Positions 25,380 to 34,780 of a stretch of DNA of 64,000 nt are shown in pieces. Source of the DNA: Gammaproteobacteria bacterium (GTDB lineage: Bacteria; Pseudomonadota; Gammaproteobacteria; Pseudomonadales; Azotimanducaceae); the NCBI GenBank assembly GCA_026708185.1, contig JAPOVK010000017.1, positions 62,001 to 126,000 on the forward strand, written 5' to 3'. Every line of letters begins with the position of its first letter. Position 1 is the stretch's first letter. The notes beneath the pieces were generated by a model, which was not told the origin of the DNA, searched no databases, and saw only the letters and a program-made list of their open reading frames with translations. The position numbers and the translations under genes were made by a program.

Positions 25380-27197
25380 TCATCGCGGCGGCGTCGGCCC
25401 GGTGTTCGACGGAGCGGCAAGCCGGAACCCGACGTCGGCGTGTGCGGCGGTCGCCGGCCTGGTTCCACGAACGGACACGCCGGTCGCGGTCGTCTGCCAC
25501 GAACCGCCTCGGACGACGCGGCTCTGGCAGGCGCCTGCGGCCTCGTCCGCGCAGTCGAGGACCCACTCGGACACGTTCCCCGCCATGTCGTGGAATCCCC
25601 AAGCGTTGGCCGCGCCGCCGCCGACCGGTGCGGGTTCGCCGACGATCGCCGCCGCGTCGGGGCGGTCGGGCGGTCCGGTACCGGCCGCGCCGCCGGCGCG
25701 CGCCGCGTACTCCCACTCCGCGTCGCTGGCCAGCCGGTAGCGACGTCCCGTCTGCACGGACAGCCATGCCGCGTACGCGGCCGCGTCGTGCCACGACACG
25801 TTCACGGCCGGCCGGTCGCCGCCGGCGGAGCCCGCCGACTCGTCGCCGCCAGCGCGGAACAGCGCGTAGTCGGCCTCGGTCACTTCGAACTTGGACACGG
25901 CGAACGGCCGCTCGAAGATCCGTTCCAGCGGCGGCTCGGCGGCATCCTCGCAGTCCGCCGTCGGGCACGGCATGGCCAGCCGGCCGGCTGGAACCACGAC
26001 CATTGCGGGTCCGACTCCGCCGTTGTCCATCGTATCCGAGAACTCCTCGCCGGCGTCCGGGCCGGCGCCGCGGAGCTGATCGGCCGCGCTGCCGCGGAGC
26101 ACGCCCGTGTCGACCCACGTCATGACTGCGATGACGACGGTCGCCGCGACCGCCGGAACCGCCCAGCGCAGCAGGCGCAAGCCCCGGCCGCCCTCGGGCG
26201 CCCGGGCCGGGCGCGCGGCCCCGGGTTGCGCCAGGACCAGTGCCGACGGTGCCACCGGCCGGCCGAAGCCACGCGCCGAGGTGCGTCCCGCCCGGCCCGC
26301 GACGAGCGATTGCGCGGCGTCCCCGTAGAGCATGGCCGCCCACGCCGCCATGCTCTGCGGCCGCGAGGCGATCGGCACGGCCAGCGCCGCGTCGATCGCC
26401 GCGAGCCGCTGGCGGTCGCGGTTGTCGTCGAAGCTGGCCGCCGGCGGCATCGCGTCGCGGACGGCCCGGAACGGGGCGTCGTCGGGGGCCCGACCGGCCA
26501 CGCACCGGTACATCACGGCGGCGAGCGAGTAGACGTCGGTCCAAGGGCCCTCCCGGCCCGCGCCGGAGTACTGTTCCAGCGGCGCGTAGCCCGGGACGAT
26601 GTCCGCGACCCGCCCCCCGCGCGCGTCGAAAACCTGCCTCGCGCTGCCGATCCTCTTCGCGCCGAATCCGAAGTCGCGCAGGACGGGCGAACCGTCGGCG
26701 CGGACGATGATGGCGCGAGGGCTGATCTGGCGGTGCAGGAGGCCGACGTCGTGGGCGCGACCGAGGCCGGTCAGGACCGGGGAGATCACGGCCTCGAGGT
26801 CCTGGTCGGACAGGACGCCGTCGGCGTCCAGCCAGTCGGCCAGCGTGCGTCCCTCGACCACTGGCGTCACGGCGTAGCCGGTGCCGTTCGCGCGTGCCCA
26901 GCGTTCGGCGGCGACGACGCCCGGCACGCGGAGGCGGGCCAGCGTCTGCGCGGCCGCCAGGAACGCGGCCACCGCAGCGTCGTGGCCGTCGGCGCGCGCG
27001 GCGCCGGGTGCGACCTCAACGCCGTCCGTGCGCGCCGCCGTGCGCGCCGGGAAGTACTCCTCGACCACCACGGGGCCGTCGTCGGCCAGCGCCGCGTACC
27101 GAATCGTCGCGACGCCGACGGTCAGGACGTCGCGGATCTCGTACGCGTCGAGAAGCCGGTAGCCCGCGGGGAGCGTCCGTTGCCCGGATGTCGTCAC
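25380..27197 (-). CDS. Pseudokinase - membrane helix - SUMF1 fusion protein (second copy)
   Basis: 605 residues from a GTG at 27197. Residues ~15-290 keep a kinase-like fold (GYRLLDAYEIRDVL ... LTGLGRAHDVGLLHRQISPR) but lack the glycine loop; the ATP lysine is Glu46 (VVEEYFP) and HRD is HRQ (155-157), while DFG (175-177) remains. It should not phosphorylate normally. A single membrane helix (about 350-370, AVPAVAATVVIAVMTWV) leads to a C-terminal SUMF1 domain (AMVVVPAGRLAM ... RPAVNVSWHDA ... LASDAEWEYAARAG ... VVRGGSW) without a candidate catalytic cysteine near the end. Unlike the copy at 19907 it lacks PEGA repeats. It is upstream of roadblock and amt on the same strand. Domain reading is firm, function unknown. 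Confidence 0.82.
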   Translation of the reverse strand: MTTSGQRTLPAGYRLLDAYEIRDVLTVGVATIRYAALADDGPVVVEEYFPARTAARTDGVEVAPGAARADGHDAAVAAFLAAAQTLARLRVPGVVAAERWARANGTGYAVTPVVEGRTLADWLDADGVLSDQDLEAVISPVLTGLGRAHDVGLLHRQISPRAIIVRADGSPVLRDFGFGAKRIGSARQVFDARGGRVADIVPGYAPLEQYSGAGREGPWTDVYSLAAVMYRCVAGRAPDDAPFRAVRDAMPPAASFDDNRDRQRLAAIDAALAVPIASRPQSMAAWAAMLYGDAAQSLVAGRAGRTSARGFGRPVAPSALVLAQPGAARPARAPEGGRGLRLLRWAVPAVAATVVIAVMTWVDTGVLRGSAADQLRGAGPDAGEEFSDTMDNGGVGPAMVVVPAGRLAMPCPTADCEDAAEPPLERIFERPFAVSKFEVTEADYALFRAGGDESAGSAGGDRPAVNVSWHDAAAYAAWLSVQTGRRYRLASDAEWEYAARAGGAAGTGPPDRPDAAAIVGEPAPVGGGAANAWGFHDMAGNVSEWVLDCADEAAGACQSRVVRGGSWQTTATGVSVRGTRPATAAHADVGFRLAAPSNTGPTPPR

Positions 27198-28031
27198 TCG
27201 CCGGGCCCTTGGCGCCGTTCCGCGACCGTCCGCGCAGTCGCGGGCGGCTGCCAGTCGGGCCGAGATCGATAGCGCACGCGGCCGGGCCTCCCACCGCCGA
27301 CGGTTCGCCGCACCCTACATCCTGGAGGTTGCTTTGTGAAGCCGACGCACCTCGCGAACGGTCACCGACCCGCCGACCGCCGAGCCGCGGGAAGGACTCG
27401 CAGGGAAACGGTCGCTTGACAACATGGATACTCACTTTCTCATTGGACAACGGGGGCCGATGGCACCAGGTCCGCGGTCGCGCCGCTGCACGGCCTCGCG
27501 GCGAAGCCGCCGGTTGGACGACGCCCAAGAGCGGGATGCCTCGGACCGGAGCCTGTCCGCGCAGGGGGCGACCGTCTCGCGCGTCTGGAGGTGCGTCGGG
27601 ACCGGACCGCCGGTGCCGTGCCGCCCGGCTGCCGCGCCGCGGTCCCGGAAGGCGATGCGAGGAGGCCGGCGGGAACGACCAGACGCGGCGGGCGAACCGC
27701 CGAGCACCGGCAGGACGACCTTGCCGAGGAGCGGCCGGACCCCGGAAACGTAGGCCTGCGTCGACCGGCATCGAGGCCGCGAAGGCACGACCAGGCTGCC
27801 GACGACCATGCCGAGCAGGACGTGTGCCGTCACGCCGCAGTCCCGGCCGGCGGTCGGTATGGCCGTTTCCCGCGGCGGGACGGTCGGGCGCAGGCGCCTT
27901 TGCGCCGCGAAAGCGCCGCGAGCGGCGTACGTGACAATGCGGTCGGAATTGATTAGATTCGCGCGCAACGGCCTTGGTGCGGAACCGTGCGGCCGAGCGC
28001 GGGTGCCGGGCCGAAGCACGCGGAGGGGTGC
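27198..28031. other. Intergenic region upstream of the TonB-dependent receptor
   Basis: About 830 bases between divergent genes. Several overlapping ORFs exist on both strands but all are Arg/Pro/Gly-rich; one minus-strand stretch (GRDCGVTAHVLLGMVVGSLV) has mild protein character but no family. A GGAGGGG ribosome site lies at the right end before the receptor start. Confidence 0.45.
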
Positions 28032-31016
28032 ATGCGCGACCGACTGTTCCGGAAGACGCCGCTCGCGGCGGCAGTGTCGTTGGCCGTGGCAGGCGTCGCG
28101 GCGGGCCAGGAGGCGGAGGACGCGATCGCGGAGGAGGGCGCGACCGCCACGGGCGAGGTCACCCTCGAGCAGCTGATCATCGCGGTCGGCATCCGCCAGA
28201 GCCTCAAGCGGTCGATGGACCTCAAGCGGGGCGCCAACGGCGTCGTCGACGCGATCACCGCGGAGGACATCGGCGACTTCCCCGACAGCAACCTTGCCGA
28301 GTCGCTGCAACGGATCACGGGCGTGTCGATCGACCGGGAGCGCGGCGAAGGCGCCCGCGTCACCGTCCGCGGCTTCGGCCCGGACTTCAACCTCGTGCTC
28401 CTGAACGGCCGCCAGATGCCGACCGCCGCCGGGCTCGGCCGCTCGTTCGATTTCGGCAACCTCGCCTCCGAAGGCGTCAGTTCGGTCGAAGTCTACAAGA
28501 GCGGCCAGGCGCAGGTCCCTACCGGCGGCATCGGCGCGACGATGAGCATCCGCACCGCGCGGCCGCTGGAACGCCCGGGTCCGGCGTTCACCGCCACGGC
28601 CAACGCCCTGACGGACCTTTCCACGGAGGACGGCAGCAGCGCGACCCCGGAGATCTCGGCGGTCGTCTCGAACACGTTCGCCGACGACCGTGTCGGCATC
28701 GCGCTGAGCGCGGTGCGGCAGGATCGCGCCAACGGGGCCAATACCGCGAACGTCGGCGGCTGGCGCACCTTCCCCGGCGAAGTCGACAACTGCTGGTGCG
28801 GCGCGCCGTCCGAGTGGGGCGGCATCCCGCCGGCGAGCGATCCGAACCAGCGGAACAGGCCCGGCCCCGGCGACCTCTACTCCGTCCCCCAGGCGATCGG
28901 CTACGAGATCGCGGAGTACGGCCGTCTGCGGACCAACGGCCAGCTCACCGTGCAGGTGCAGGCATCGGAGACGGTCGTCGCCACACTCGACTACACCTAT
29001 TCGGAGGTGGAACTCGAGCGGACGTACAGCAACCTCTCGGCGTGGTTCAACTTCGGCGGCCAGGAGACGCTCTGGACGGACGGGCCGCAGGCCACCCCGC
29101 TCGCGTACACCGAGAACACGGTCAACGCCGACTACTCCATGGGCGGCGGGCGCGACGCGTGGCGGACCCAGAACGGCGCGACGGGCTTCAACCTGCTGTG
29201 GGACGCGAGCCACAGGCTGCAGGTGGAGTTCGACCACCACGACTCCACCGCGAAGCGCGCGCCGAACAGTCCGTTCGGCGATTCCGCCTTGCTGTCCACG
29301 GCCGCCTTCACGCGCAGCCGCACGACCGGCCACTTCGGCGCGGAGCTGCCGGTGCTGGAACTTGCCCTGGGCGACCCGCTGTCCCCCGACGACATGATCG
29401 TGACCGGCAGCGTGTTCACCAACAACTTCGCCGAGATGGGCATCGTCCAGACCCGGCTCGGCGGCGTCTACGGGTTCGACGCGGGGTTCGTCGACAGCAT
29501 CGACTTCGGCGTCCAGCTCACCGAGGTCGACAACCGGGCCGCGGGCTCTGTCGTGCAGCGCGACGCGTGGGGCGGCGTGACGCAGCCCGGCGCCATCTCC
29601 GACCTGCTCGTGCCGTCGCGCGCGGACGACGCCTTCGACCGCGTGCCGGGCGGCGGCGACCCGCGGCGGCAGACCGACTACTACCGGTTCGACATGGCGC
29701 AGCTCGTGACGCGGACCGAGGCGCTCATGCGCTCGGGCGACGCGACCACGTTCGCGCTCGTCGACATGGGCGACTGCGGCACCGGCCTGTGCGCGTCGAG
29801 CCGGTTCACGGCCGACCGGCGGACGCTCGAGACCTCCGAGGCCGCGTACGTGCAGGCGAACATGTCCGGCGACTGGGGGACGCGCCCCGTGGCGCTGCGC
29901 ATCGGCGTTCGCTACGAAGGCACGGAGATCGACTCCGAGGCGCTCTCGCCCGCCTACGCGGGAATCAACTGGATCTCGGACAACGAACTCGCGGCGGTTC
30001 TCTCGGCCCCCGACTTCACGCGACTCGCCGGCAGCTACGACCTGATGCTGCCGAGCCTCGACTTCAGGATCGACCTGACGCGCGACGTCGTCGGCCGCTT
30101 CTCCTACAGCGAGACGATGACCCGCCCGAACTACGGGGACATCCAAGGCGGTCAGACCATCGAGTCGCTGGTGCGCGTCGACGGCGGGCGCGGCAACCGG
30201 GGCAACCCGAACCTGCTTCCTTTCGAGTCTCGGAACTACGACCTGTCCGTGGAGTACTACTACGGCGAGGACAGCTACGCGGCGGGGGGGTACTTCCTGA
30301 AGGACGTGGAGAACTTCATCGGCACGTCTTCGGTGATCGAGGAGACCTTCGACCTGCCGCACCCGGCCCTCGGGCCTTTGGCGGAGGAGGCCCGCGCGGC
30401 CACGCGGAGCACCGACTCCGGAGTGCTCTACCGGTGGATCCTCGCCAACCGGTCCGACCAGCCGGGCGTAGACGCGGCCAACGGCGTCATCGCCGGCGTC
30501 GCGGGCCGCGACCCGGCCTCGCCGTTCAACCTCACGGTCCCCGTGAACATCGAGCAGGCCACGATGCGGGGCTGGGAGTTCGTCGTGCAGCACAACTTCG
30601 GCGACTCGGGCTTCGGCCTCATCGCCAACGCGACGCTGGTCGACGCGGACGTCGGCTACGACGACTTCAGCCTGGAACAGCAGTTCGTCCTGACCGGCTT
30701 GAGCGACTCCGCGAACGTGATCGCGTTCTACGACAAGAACGGACTCAACGTGCGCGCGGCGTACAACTGGCGGGACGACTTCCTCGCCGGCACGGGACAG
30801 GTGAACGTCGGCGCGGGACCGCCGACGTACGTCGCGGCCTACCAGCAGCTGGACGTGAGCGCGAGCTACTGGATCACGGACGCGCTGCAGGTGTACGTCG
30901 ACGCGATCAACCTCACGGACGAGACGACGCACGTCTACGGGCGCGACCGGCTGCAGACGCTTTCCGCGGGCCAGGCCGGTCCGCGCTTCAGCATCGGCTT
31001 CCGGTACAAGCTCTGA
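28032..31016 (+). CDS. TonB-dependent outer-membrane receptor
   Basis: 994 residues from ATG 28032 with a strong GGAGGGG ribosome site. A short signal peptide (LAAAVSLAVAGVAAG) is followed by a TonB-box-like segment (EQLIIAVG) and the plug domain typical of the Xanthomonas/Caulobacter type (GIRQSLKRSMDLKRGANG, then DFPDSNLAESLQRITGVSID). The remainder is rich in alternating aromatic/polar strands that would form the 22-strand barrel, ending in GFRYKL. Such receptors import siderophores, vitamin B12 or sugar oligomers with energy from TonB-ExbBD. No substrate is evident. The gene just downstream encodes a protein with a TonB C-terminal domain (68 bases away), which may be its dedicated partner. 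Very high confidence for the family. Confidence 0.95.
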   Translation: MRDRLFRKTPLAAAVSLAVAGVAAGQEAEDAIAEEGATATGEVTLEQLIIAVGIRQSLKRSMDLKRGANGVVDAITAEDIGDFPDSNLAESLQRITGVSIDRERGEGARVTVRGFGPDFNLVLLNGRQMPTAAGLGRSFDFGNLASEGVSSVEVYKSGQAQVPTGGIGATMSIRTARPLERPGPAFTATANALTDLSTEDGSSATPEISAVVSNTFADDRVGIALSAVRQDRANGANTANVGGWRTFPGEVDNCWCGAPSEWGGIPPASDPNQRNRPGPGDLYSVPQAIGYEIAEYGRLRTNGQLTVQVQASETVVATLDYTYSEVELERTYSNLSAWFNFGGQETLWTDGPQATPLAYTENTVNADYSMGGGRDAWRTQNGATGFNLLWDASHRLQVEFDHHDSTAKRAPNSPFGDSALLSTAAFTRSRTTGHFGAELPVLELALGDPLSPDDMIVTGSVFTNNFAEMGIVQTRLGGVYGFDAGFVDSIDFGVQLTEVDNRAAGSVVQRDAWGGVTQPGAISDLLVPSRADDAFDRVPGGGDPRRQTDYYRFDMAQLVTRTEALMRSGDATTFALVDMGDCGTGLCASSRFTADRRTLETSEAAYVQANMSGDWGTRPVALRIGVRYEGTEIDSEALSPAYAGINWISDNELAAVLSAPDFTRLAGSYDLMLPSLDFRIDLTRDVVGRFSYSETMTRPNYGDIQGGQTIESLVRVDGGRGNRGNPNLLPFESRNYDLSVEYYYGEDSYAAGGYFLKDVENFIGTSSVIEETFDLPHPALGPLAEEARAATRSTDSGVLYRWILANRSDQPGVDAANGVIAGVAGRDPASPFNLTVPVNIEQATMRGWEFVVQHNFGDSGFGLIANATLVDADVGYDDFSLEQQFVLTGLSDSANVIAFYDKNGLNVRAAYNWRDDFLAGTGQVNVGAGPPTYVAAYQQLDVSASYWITDALQVYVDAINLTDETTHVYGRDRLQTLSAGQAGPRFSIGFRYKL

Positions 31017-31083
31017 CGGTCGTCCGGGCGGTTCCGCTGCCGCAGGGTCCGCCGTCGACCCCGCATGACGCGTGGCGCCACCG

Positions 31084-32808
31084 ATGACCAATGCCGCCGA
31101 ACAGTCGCGCATGACGCCACGCGGCCGCGGGCCGGGCGGCGCCGGTCGGCTCATGCTGCCGCTGGTCGGTGCCTCGCTGGTCCTGCTCCTCGTTCTGGCG
31201 ATGCCCGACTTCCACGTCGGCGCGCGCGATGCCGACCTCGATGCCGATCTCTGCCCGCCGGACGGCGCGGTCGCGGCACGCGCGGTCCTCCTCCTCGATC
31301 TGCGCAAGCCGCTGGATCCCGCCCGCGGGCTGCCGGTCGGCGTGCTGCGCAAGGTCGCCCGGGAGATGGGCGCGGACACGGAACTGCGCGTGTTCGCTCT
31401 CGCCGACGACCCGTTGGCGCCGCGCGTCCAGGTAGGCCGCGTCTGCAAGCCGTACGCGAACCACGAGCTCGCCGCGCCGGCCGCCAAGGACCGTCCGGGC
31501 CCCCGCGACTGCGACGACCTGCCCGCGCAGCTGCCGACCCGGCTCCGCGGGCGGGCGCAGCTGTACTGCGAACGCCGCGCGGCGATCGAGCGGCGCATCG
31601 CCGCGCTCGTCGCCGAGCGTCCGCCGGCGCCGGTCGCCGACGCGTACCTTGTCGAGGCGATCGACGACACCATCCTCGAACTCGCGGACGCGGACGTCGC
31701 CGCCGCGTTCCACGTCTTCTCCGACATGGCGCAGCACGCGCCCTGGTACTCCCACCTCGAGCGCGAGCCGGACGACTGGGACGCGCAGCCGTTCGCGGAG
31801 GCCCGGCGCGGCCACCCGGGCCTTCTGGCCGAACCGCCGCCCGCGCCCGCGCTTGCGGTGCGCGTGCACTACGTCCCGCGGCGGGGCACGACGGAGCATC
31901 CACGCGTGGCACGTGCCCACAAGCGTTTCTGGCGCGGCTACTTCGCCGGCGCCGAGTCCGTCGCGTTCGACGACTTGACCGTGCTGGGTGGGTACGAAGT
32001 GGAACGCCTCGCGCGACCAGCGGAAGAACCGGCGGCGGACCGGGCGGTGGAGACCGACGCGGCTCGCGCCGAACGCGAAGAGGCGGCGCGCCTGCTGGAG
32101 CTTGTCCAGGCGGAGCGTGCCGCGCTCGAGCAGGCGCGCGAGCAGGCGGTCGCGGAAGCGGAGCAGCTCGACGCCCGTGCGGCGGAACTGAACCGCCGCG
32201 AACAGGCGCTCGCCCGCGCCGACGAACAGGCGCTCGCCCGCGCGGACGAGCCGGAGGCCGACGGCGCGGACGAACCGGAGGCCGACGGCGCCGGCGAGGC
32301 CGACGGCGGGCCGGCAGGCGAACCGGCCCCCACTCTCGCCGCCGTTCCCGCGGACGCGCCGCCGACGGCCCCGCGGGGAGCGGTTCCGGTGCCGACGACG
32401 GAAACGCCCCGGATCGAGCCGCCGACGGCGACGCGGCCTACCGAACCGCCGACGGAAACCCCGCCGACCGAAACGGCCGCGGTCCCGCGGCCCCCCGCGG
32501 CCGCCTGCCCGATCACCCGTCGGCCCGGCGCGACCCTCGCTGACGCGTACCCCAACGGCGGCTGGACCAACCACGGCTCCGCCGACATCACCGTGAACTA
32601 CGTGATCGACGACCATGGCGAGACGCTCGACGACGAGGTGTCGGTCGCCGTTGGCGCGTCGCGAACGCAGCTGCCGGGCTCGATGCCGCTGTTCGCGGCC
32701 GCAGCGGAGGAGCTGGTGCGCAGTTGGGCGTTCGACTTCACGGCCACGGAGGCCTGCCTGAAGCGGCAGCAACGGGTCACCGTGCTCCGGTTCCGCTACC
32801 GCCGCTAG
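31084..32808 (+). CDS. Membrane-anchored vWA-like / TonB C-terminal domain protein (paralogue 2)
   Basis: 574 residues from ATG 31084; an in-frame GTG at 31072 is an alternative. One membrane helix (about 21-36) is followed by the same ~240-residue domain seen at 12433-13977: both share ADLCP near the start, ARAVLLLDLRKPLD/ARAVYLVDAHKPLD, GRVCKPY/GRICKPY, DCDDLPAQ and FSDMAQHAP/LSDMLHHAP. Next come Ala/Glu-rich helices and a Pro/Thr/Glu-rich spanner, closer to a classic TonB linker than in paralogue 1. The final ~95 residues fit a TonB C-terminal domain (VNYVIDDHGE ... ELVRSWAFDF). It lies immediately behind a TonB-dependent receptor gene, which suggests energy transduction to that receptor. 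No exbB/exbD is nearby. Confidence 0.78.
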   Translation: MTNAAEQSRMTPRGRGPGGAGRLMLPLVGASLVLLLVLAMPDFHVGARDADLDADLCPPDGAVAARAVLLLDLRKPLDPARGLPVGVLRKVAREMGADTELRVFALADDPLAPRVQVGRVCKPYANHELAAPAAKDRPGPRDCDDLPAQLPTRLRGRAQLYCERRAAIERRIAALVAERPPAPVADAYLVEAIDDTILELADADVAAAFHVFSDMAQHAPWYSHLEREPDDWDAQPFAEARRGHPGLLAEPPPAPALAVRVHYVPRRGTTEHPRVARAHKRFWRGYFAGAESVAFDDLTVLGGYEVERLARPAEEPAADRAVETDAARAEREEAARLLELVQAERAALEQAREQAVAEAEQLDARAAELNRREQALARADEQALARADEPEADGADEPEADGAGEADGGPAGEPAPTLAAVPADAPPTAPRGAVPVPTTETPRIEPPTATRPTEPPTETPPTETAAVPRPPAAACPITRRPGATLADAYPNGGWTNHGSADITVNYVIDDHGETLDDEVSVAVGASRTQLPGSMPLFAAAAEELVRSWAFDFTATEACLKRQQRVTVLRFRYRR

Positions 32809-33087
32809 GCGCCGGTAGCCTGCATCCGCCTGGACGGCGTCGTCGAGCGCGGCAACGGCAACTCCCGCGTCGGACCCCACCGTACATGCCGTCGCGGCGC
32901 GCCTCGACAGCTACCCGACCTTCCGCAACACGGTCGGACCGCACCGCTTGGCCATGGCCGCCCAGCGGAACACGTTGCGCTGCCCGTGCCGGCCAGCCGC
33001 GGATCCGCCGAGTCCGCACGGGCCGTTGCCCTCGCCACGTCCTCACGGTACTATCGCCCGAGCCTACAGAAAAGGGATGGAGGAGTA

Positions 33088-33330
33088 ATGCGCTTCGATG
33101 CGAAAACCCTGGGCCCGATGGTCGCATGTGCGGCGCTACGCGTTCGCATGGCCGTTCTGCGCTACCTGAGGGAGACGAAGGCGGTGTCCACCGTCGAGTA
33201 CGCGTTGATCGTGGTCGCCGTGGTGGCGATCATCGGCGCCGCGGCCGCCACGCTGAGCGGGGCGTTCGAGGAACTGTTCAACGATTTCGGAAACGAGATC
33301 GAGAATACGCTGACCAACGTCACCACCTAA
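33088..33330 (+). CDS. flp: Flp-type type IVb pilin
   Basis: 80 residues from ATG 33088, with GGAGG six bases upstream. The hydrophobic core TVEYALIVVAVVAIIGAAAA follows a basic leader, the hallmark of Flp pilins: Glu-Tyr lies at positions +5/+6 after the predicted cleavage. The residue before the cut reads Ala (KA/VSTVEY) instead of the usual Gly, and the leader is longer than usual. After export and processing by the prepilin peptidase encoded next door, the pilin should polymerise into the Tad pilus used for surface attachment. It is first in the Tad gene row and 24 bases from the peptidase gene. High confidence; start chosen on the ribosome site. Confidence 0.9.
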   Translation: MRFDAKTLGPMVACAALRVRMAVLRYLRETKAVSTVEYALIVVAVVAIIGAAAATLSGAFEELFNDFGNEIENTLTNVTT

Positions 33331-33354
33331 GGCGGGGATCGCGGGAACCTCGCC

Positions 33355-33810
33355 GTGTGGCAGTCCGGCCTGCTTTTCGGCGCCGCGGCCCTGGCTGCCG
33401 TCGCGGCATGGACCGACTGGCGTCGGCGGGTCGTTCCGAACGCAGTGCCTGTGGCGCTCGCCGGCCTGTGGCTGCTAGCCGGGGCAGGCGGGTGGGCGGC
33501 GCTCGGCGTCGATCCCTTGGCTGCCGTCGTTTGCGGCGGCGCCGCGCTCGTGTTCGGCTTGGTCGGCCACGCCCTGGGGTGGATCGGCGCGGGGGACGGC
33601 AAGCTCCTCGCGGCGCTCGCCCTTTGGCTGGGGCCCGTCGACGCGGGATTCGCGCTGCTCGCCGCGAGCGTCCTGCTCGCCGCCTTGCTCACGCCCGTGC
33701 TGACCGCCCGCGGCGCCACCCTGCGCAGCCGCGGCGTCCCCGTCGCCTGCGCGCTCGCGCCGCCGGCGGCGTTCGTGCTGGCCGCCCGCGGGCTTGCCGG
33801 CGTGGGTTGA
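33355..33810 (+). CDS. cpaA: Prepilin peptidase of the Tad system (A24 family)
   Basis: 151 residues from a GTG at 33355. It is almost entirely hydrophobic helices. The two aspartates of A24 aspartic peptidases are present: Asp in AAWTDWRRRVVPN near residue 21 and the second in the GxGD-type motif GAGDGKLLAAL near residue 81. The enzyme cuts the leader from Flp pilin and from the TadE-like pseudopilins. Size fits the short TadV/CpaA form. It lies between the pilin gene and cpaB with close spacing, so it is part of the same unit. Confidence 0.9.
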   Translation: MWQSGLLFGAAALAAVAAWTDWRRRVVPNAVPVALAGLWLLAGAGGWAALGVDPLAAVVCGGAALVFGLVGHALGWIGAGDGKLLAALALWLGPVDAGFALLAASVLLAALLTPVLTARGATLRSRGVPVACALAPPAAFVLAARGLAGVG

Positions 33811-33823
33811 CCGGCCCGTCGCC

Positions 33824-34780
33824 GTGGCGTTCGTCAACTTTGGGCGCTCGGGCGCGCTCCGACGCAATGTGATCCCGGTCGCCGCCGCGGTGGTCGTCGG
33901 CGGGGTCGCCTGGATCGGAGTCGGCCCGATGCTGTCGGGCGGCGACGACGACGGCCCCGCGCCGGCCCCCCAGGCCGAGCCGGAGGTCGAGGTCGTCGTG
34001 GCCGAGCCGTCGGCCACGCCCGGCGCCGACAGACACCCGCGGGAAGAGGTGTATCCCACCGTCCTCGTTGCCAGGAACGACATCCAGCCCGGCGTGCTCC
34101 TTCGGGCGGATCTGGTGGAGTGGCGCGAGTGGCAAGGCGCGCTGGACATGTCGCTCGCCGTCGTGCAGGACGTCGTACCCCTGCGCGCGGTGCTCGGCGC
34201 CGTGACGCAGCGGCGGTTCCGCGAAGGCGAGCTCGTGGCCTGGGACGGCCTGCTGACGCCCGGCCACCCGGGCTTCACCAGCGCGGCGCTGGAGCCGGGG
34301 ATGCGCGGCGTCACGATCGAGGTGGACCGAGCCACCACGGACGCCAACATCATCCACCCCGGCGACCGCGTCGACGTCATCATGATATCCCCCGCGCCCG
34401 ATCAGGAGGGGGGCCCGGCGGCGCGCACCATCATCCGCGACGCACGCGTCCTGGCCGTCGGCTCCACCGTCCTGTCGATCGGCCGCTACGGCCGCGTCAG
34501 CCTGACGCAGGCCGGACTGGTGGAACCCGTGCCGCCGCCGGACGGGCGCAACTACACGCTCGAGGTCGTCCCGGCGGATGCCGAGCGCATCGCCGTTGCG
34601 ACCGACACCGGCCGGCTGACCCTCGCCATGCGGTCGATCCGGGCGACGGCTGCGGAGACGGACGGTCGGGCAGTGCGGCTGGACCAGGTGATGCCCCCCG
34701 AGGAGCCGCCTGAAGATCCCCCGCGCGTCCGGGTGATGCGCGGCGCCCAGCAGACCGCGGTCGTGCTGGACCACACGTGA
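33824..34780 (+). CDS. cpaB: Tad pilus assembly protein CpaB/RcpC (SAF domain)
   Basis: About 318 residues from GTG 33824; a TTG at 33794 is possible and would overlap cpaA. An N-terminal membrane helix (NVIPVAAAVVVGGVAWIG) and a Pro/Asp linker precede the SAF-type domain (VLVARNDIQPGVLLRADLVEW), then the RcpC core (GVTIEVDRATTDANIIHPGDRVDVI). In the Tad system this protein works in the periplasm with the secretin, probably at the peptidoglycan. The stop overlaps the next start (GTGA), so cpaC is translationally coupled. Confidence 0.88.
   Translation: MAFVNFGRSGALRRNVIPVAAAVVVGGVAWIGVGPMLSGGDDDGPAPAPQAEPEVEVVVAEPSATPGADRHPREEVYPTVLVARNDIQPGVLLRADLVEWREWQGALDMSLAVVQDVVPLRAVLGAVTQRRFREGELVAWDGLLTPGHPGFTSAALEPGMRGVTIEVDRATTDANIIHPGDRVDVIMISPAPDQEGGPAARTIIRDARVLAVGSTVLSIGRYGRVSLTQAGLVEPVPPPDGRNYTLEVVPADAERIAVATDTGRLTLAMRSIRATAAETDGRAVRLDQVMPPEEPPEDPPRVRVMRGAQQTAVVLDHT

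Noticed and set aside
27432-31727. Very long antisense open frame (over 1400 codons) opposite the TonB-dependent receptor
   Set aside because: High G+C leaves few stops in antisense frames; its product is Arg/Val/Asp-rich with no domains, while the receptor on the plus strand has clear family motifs.
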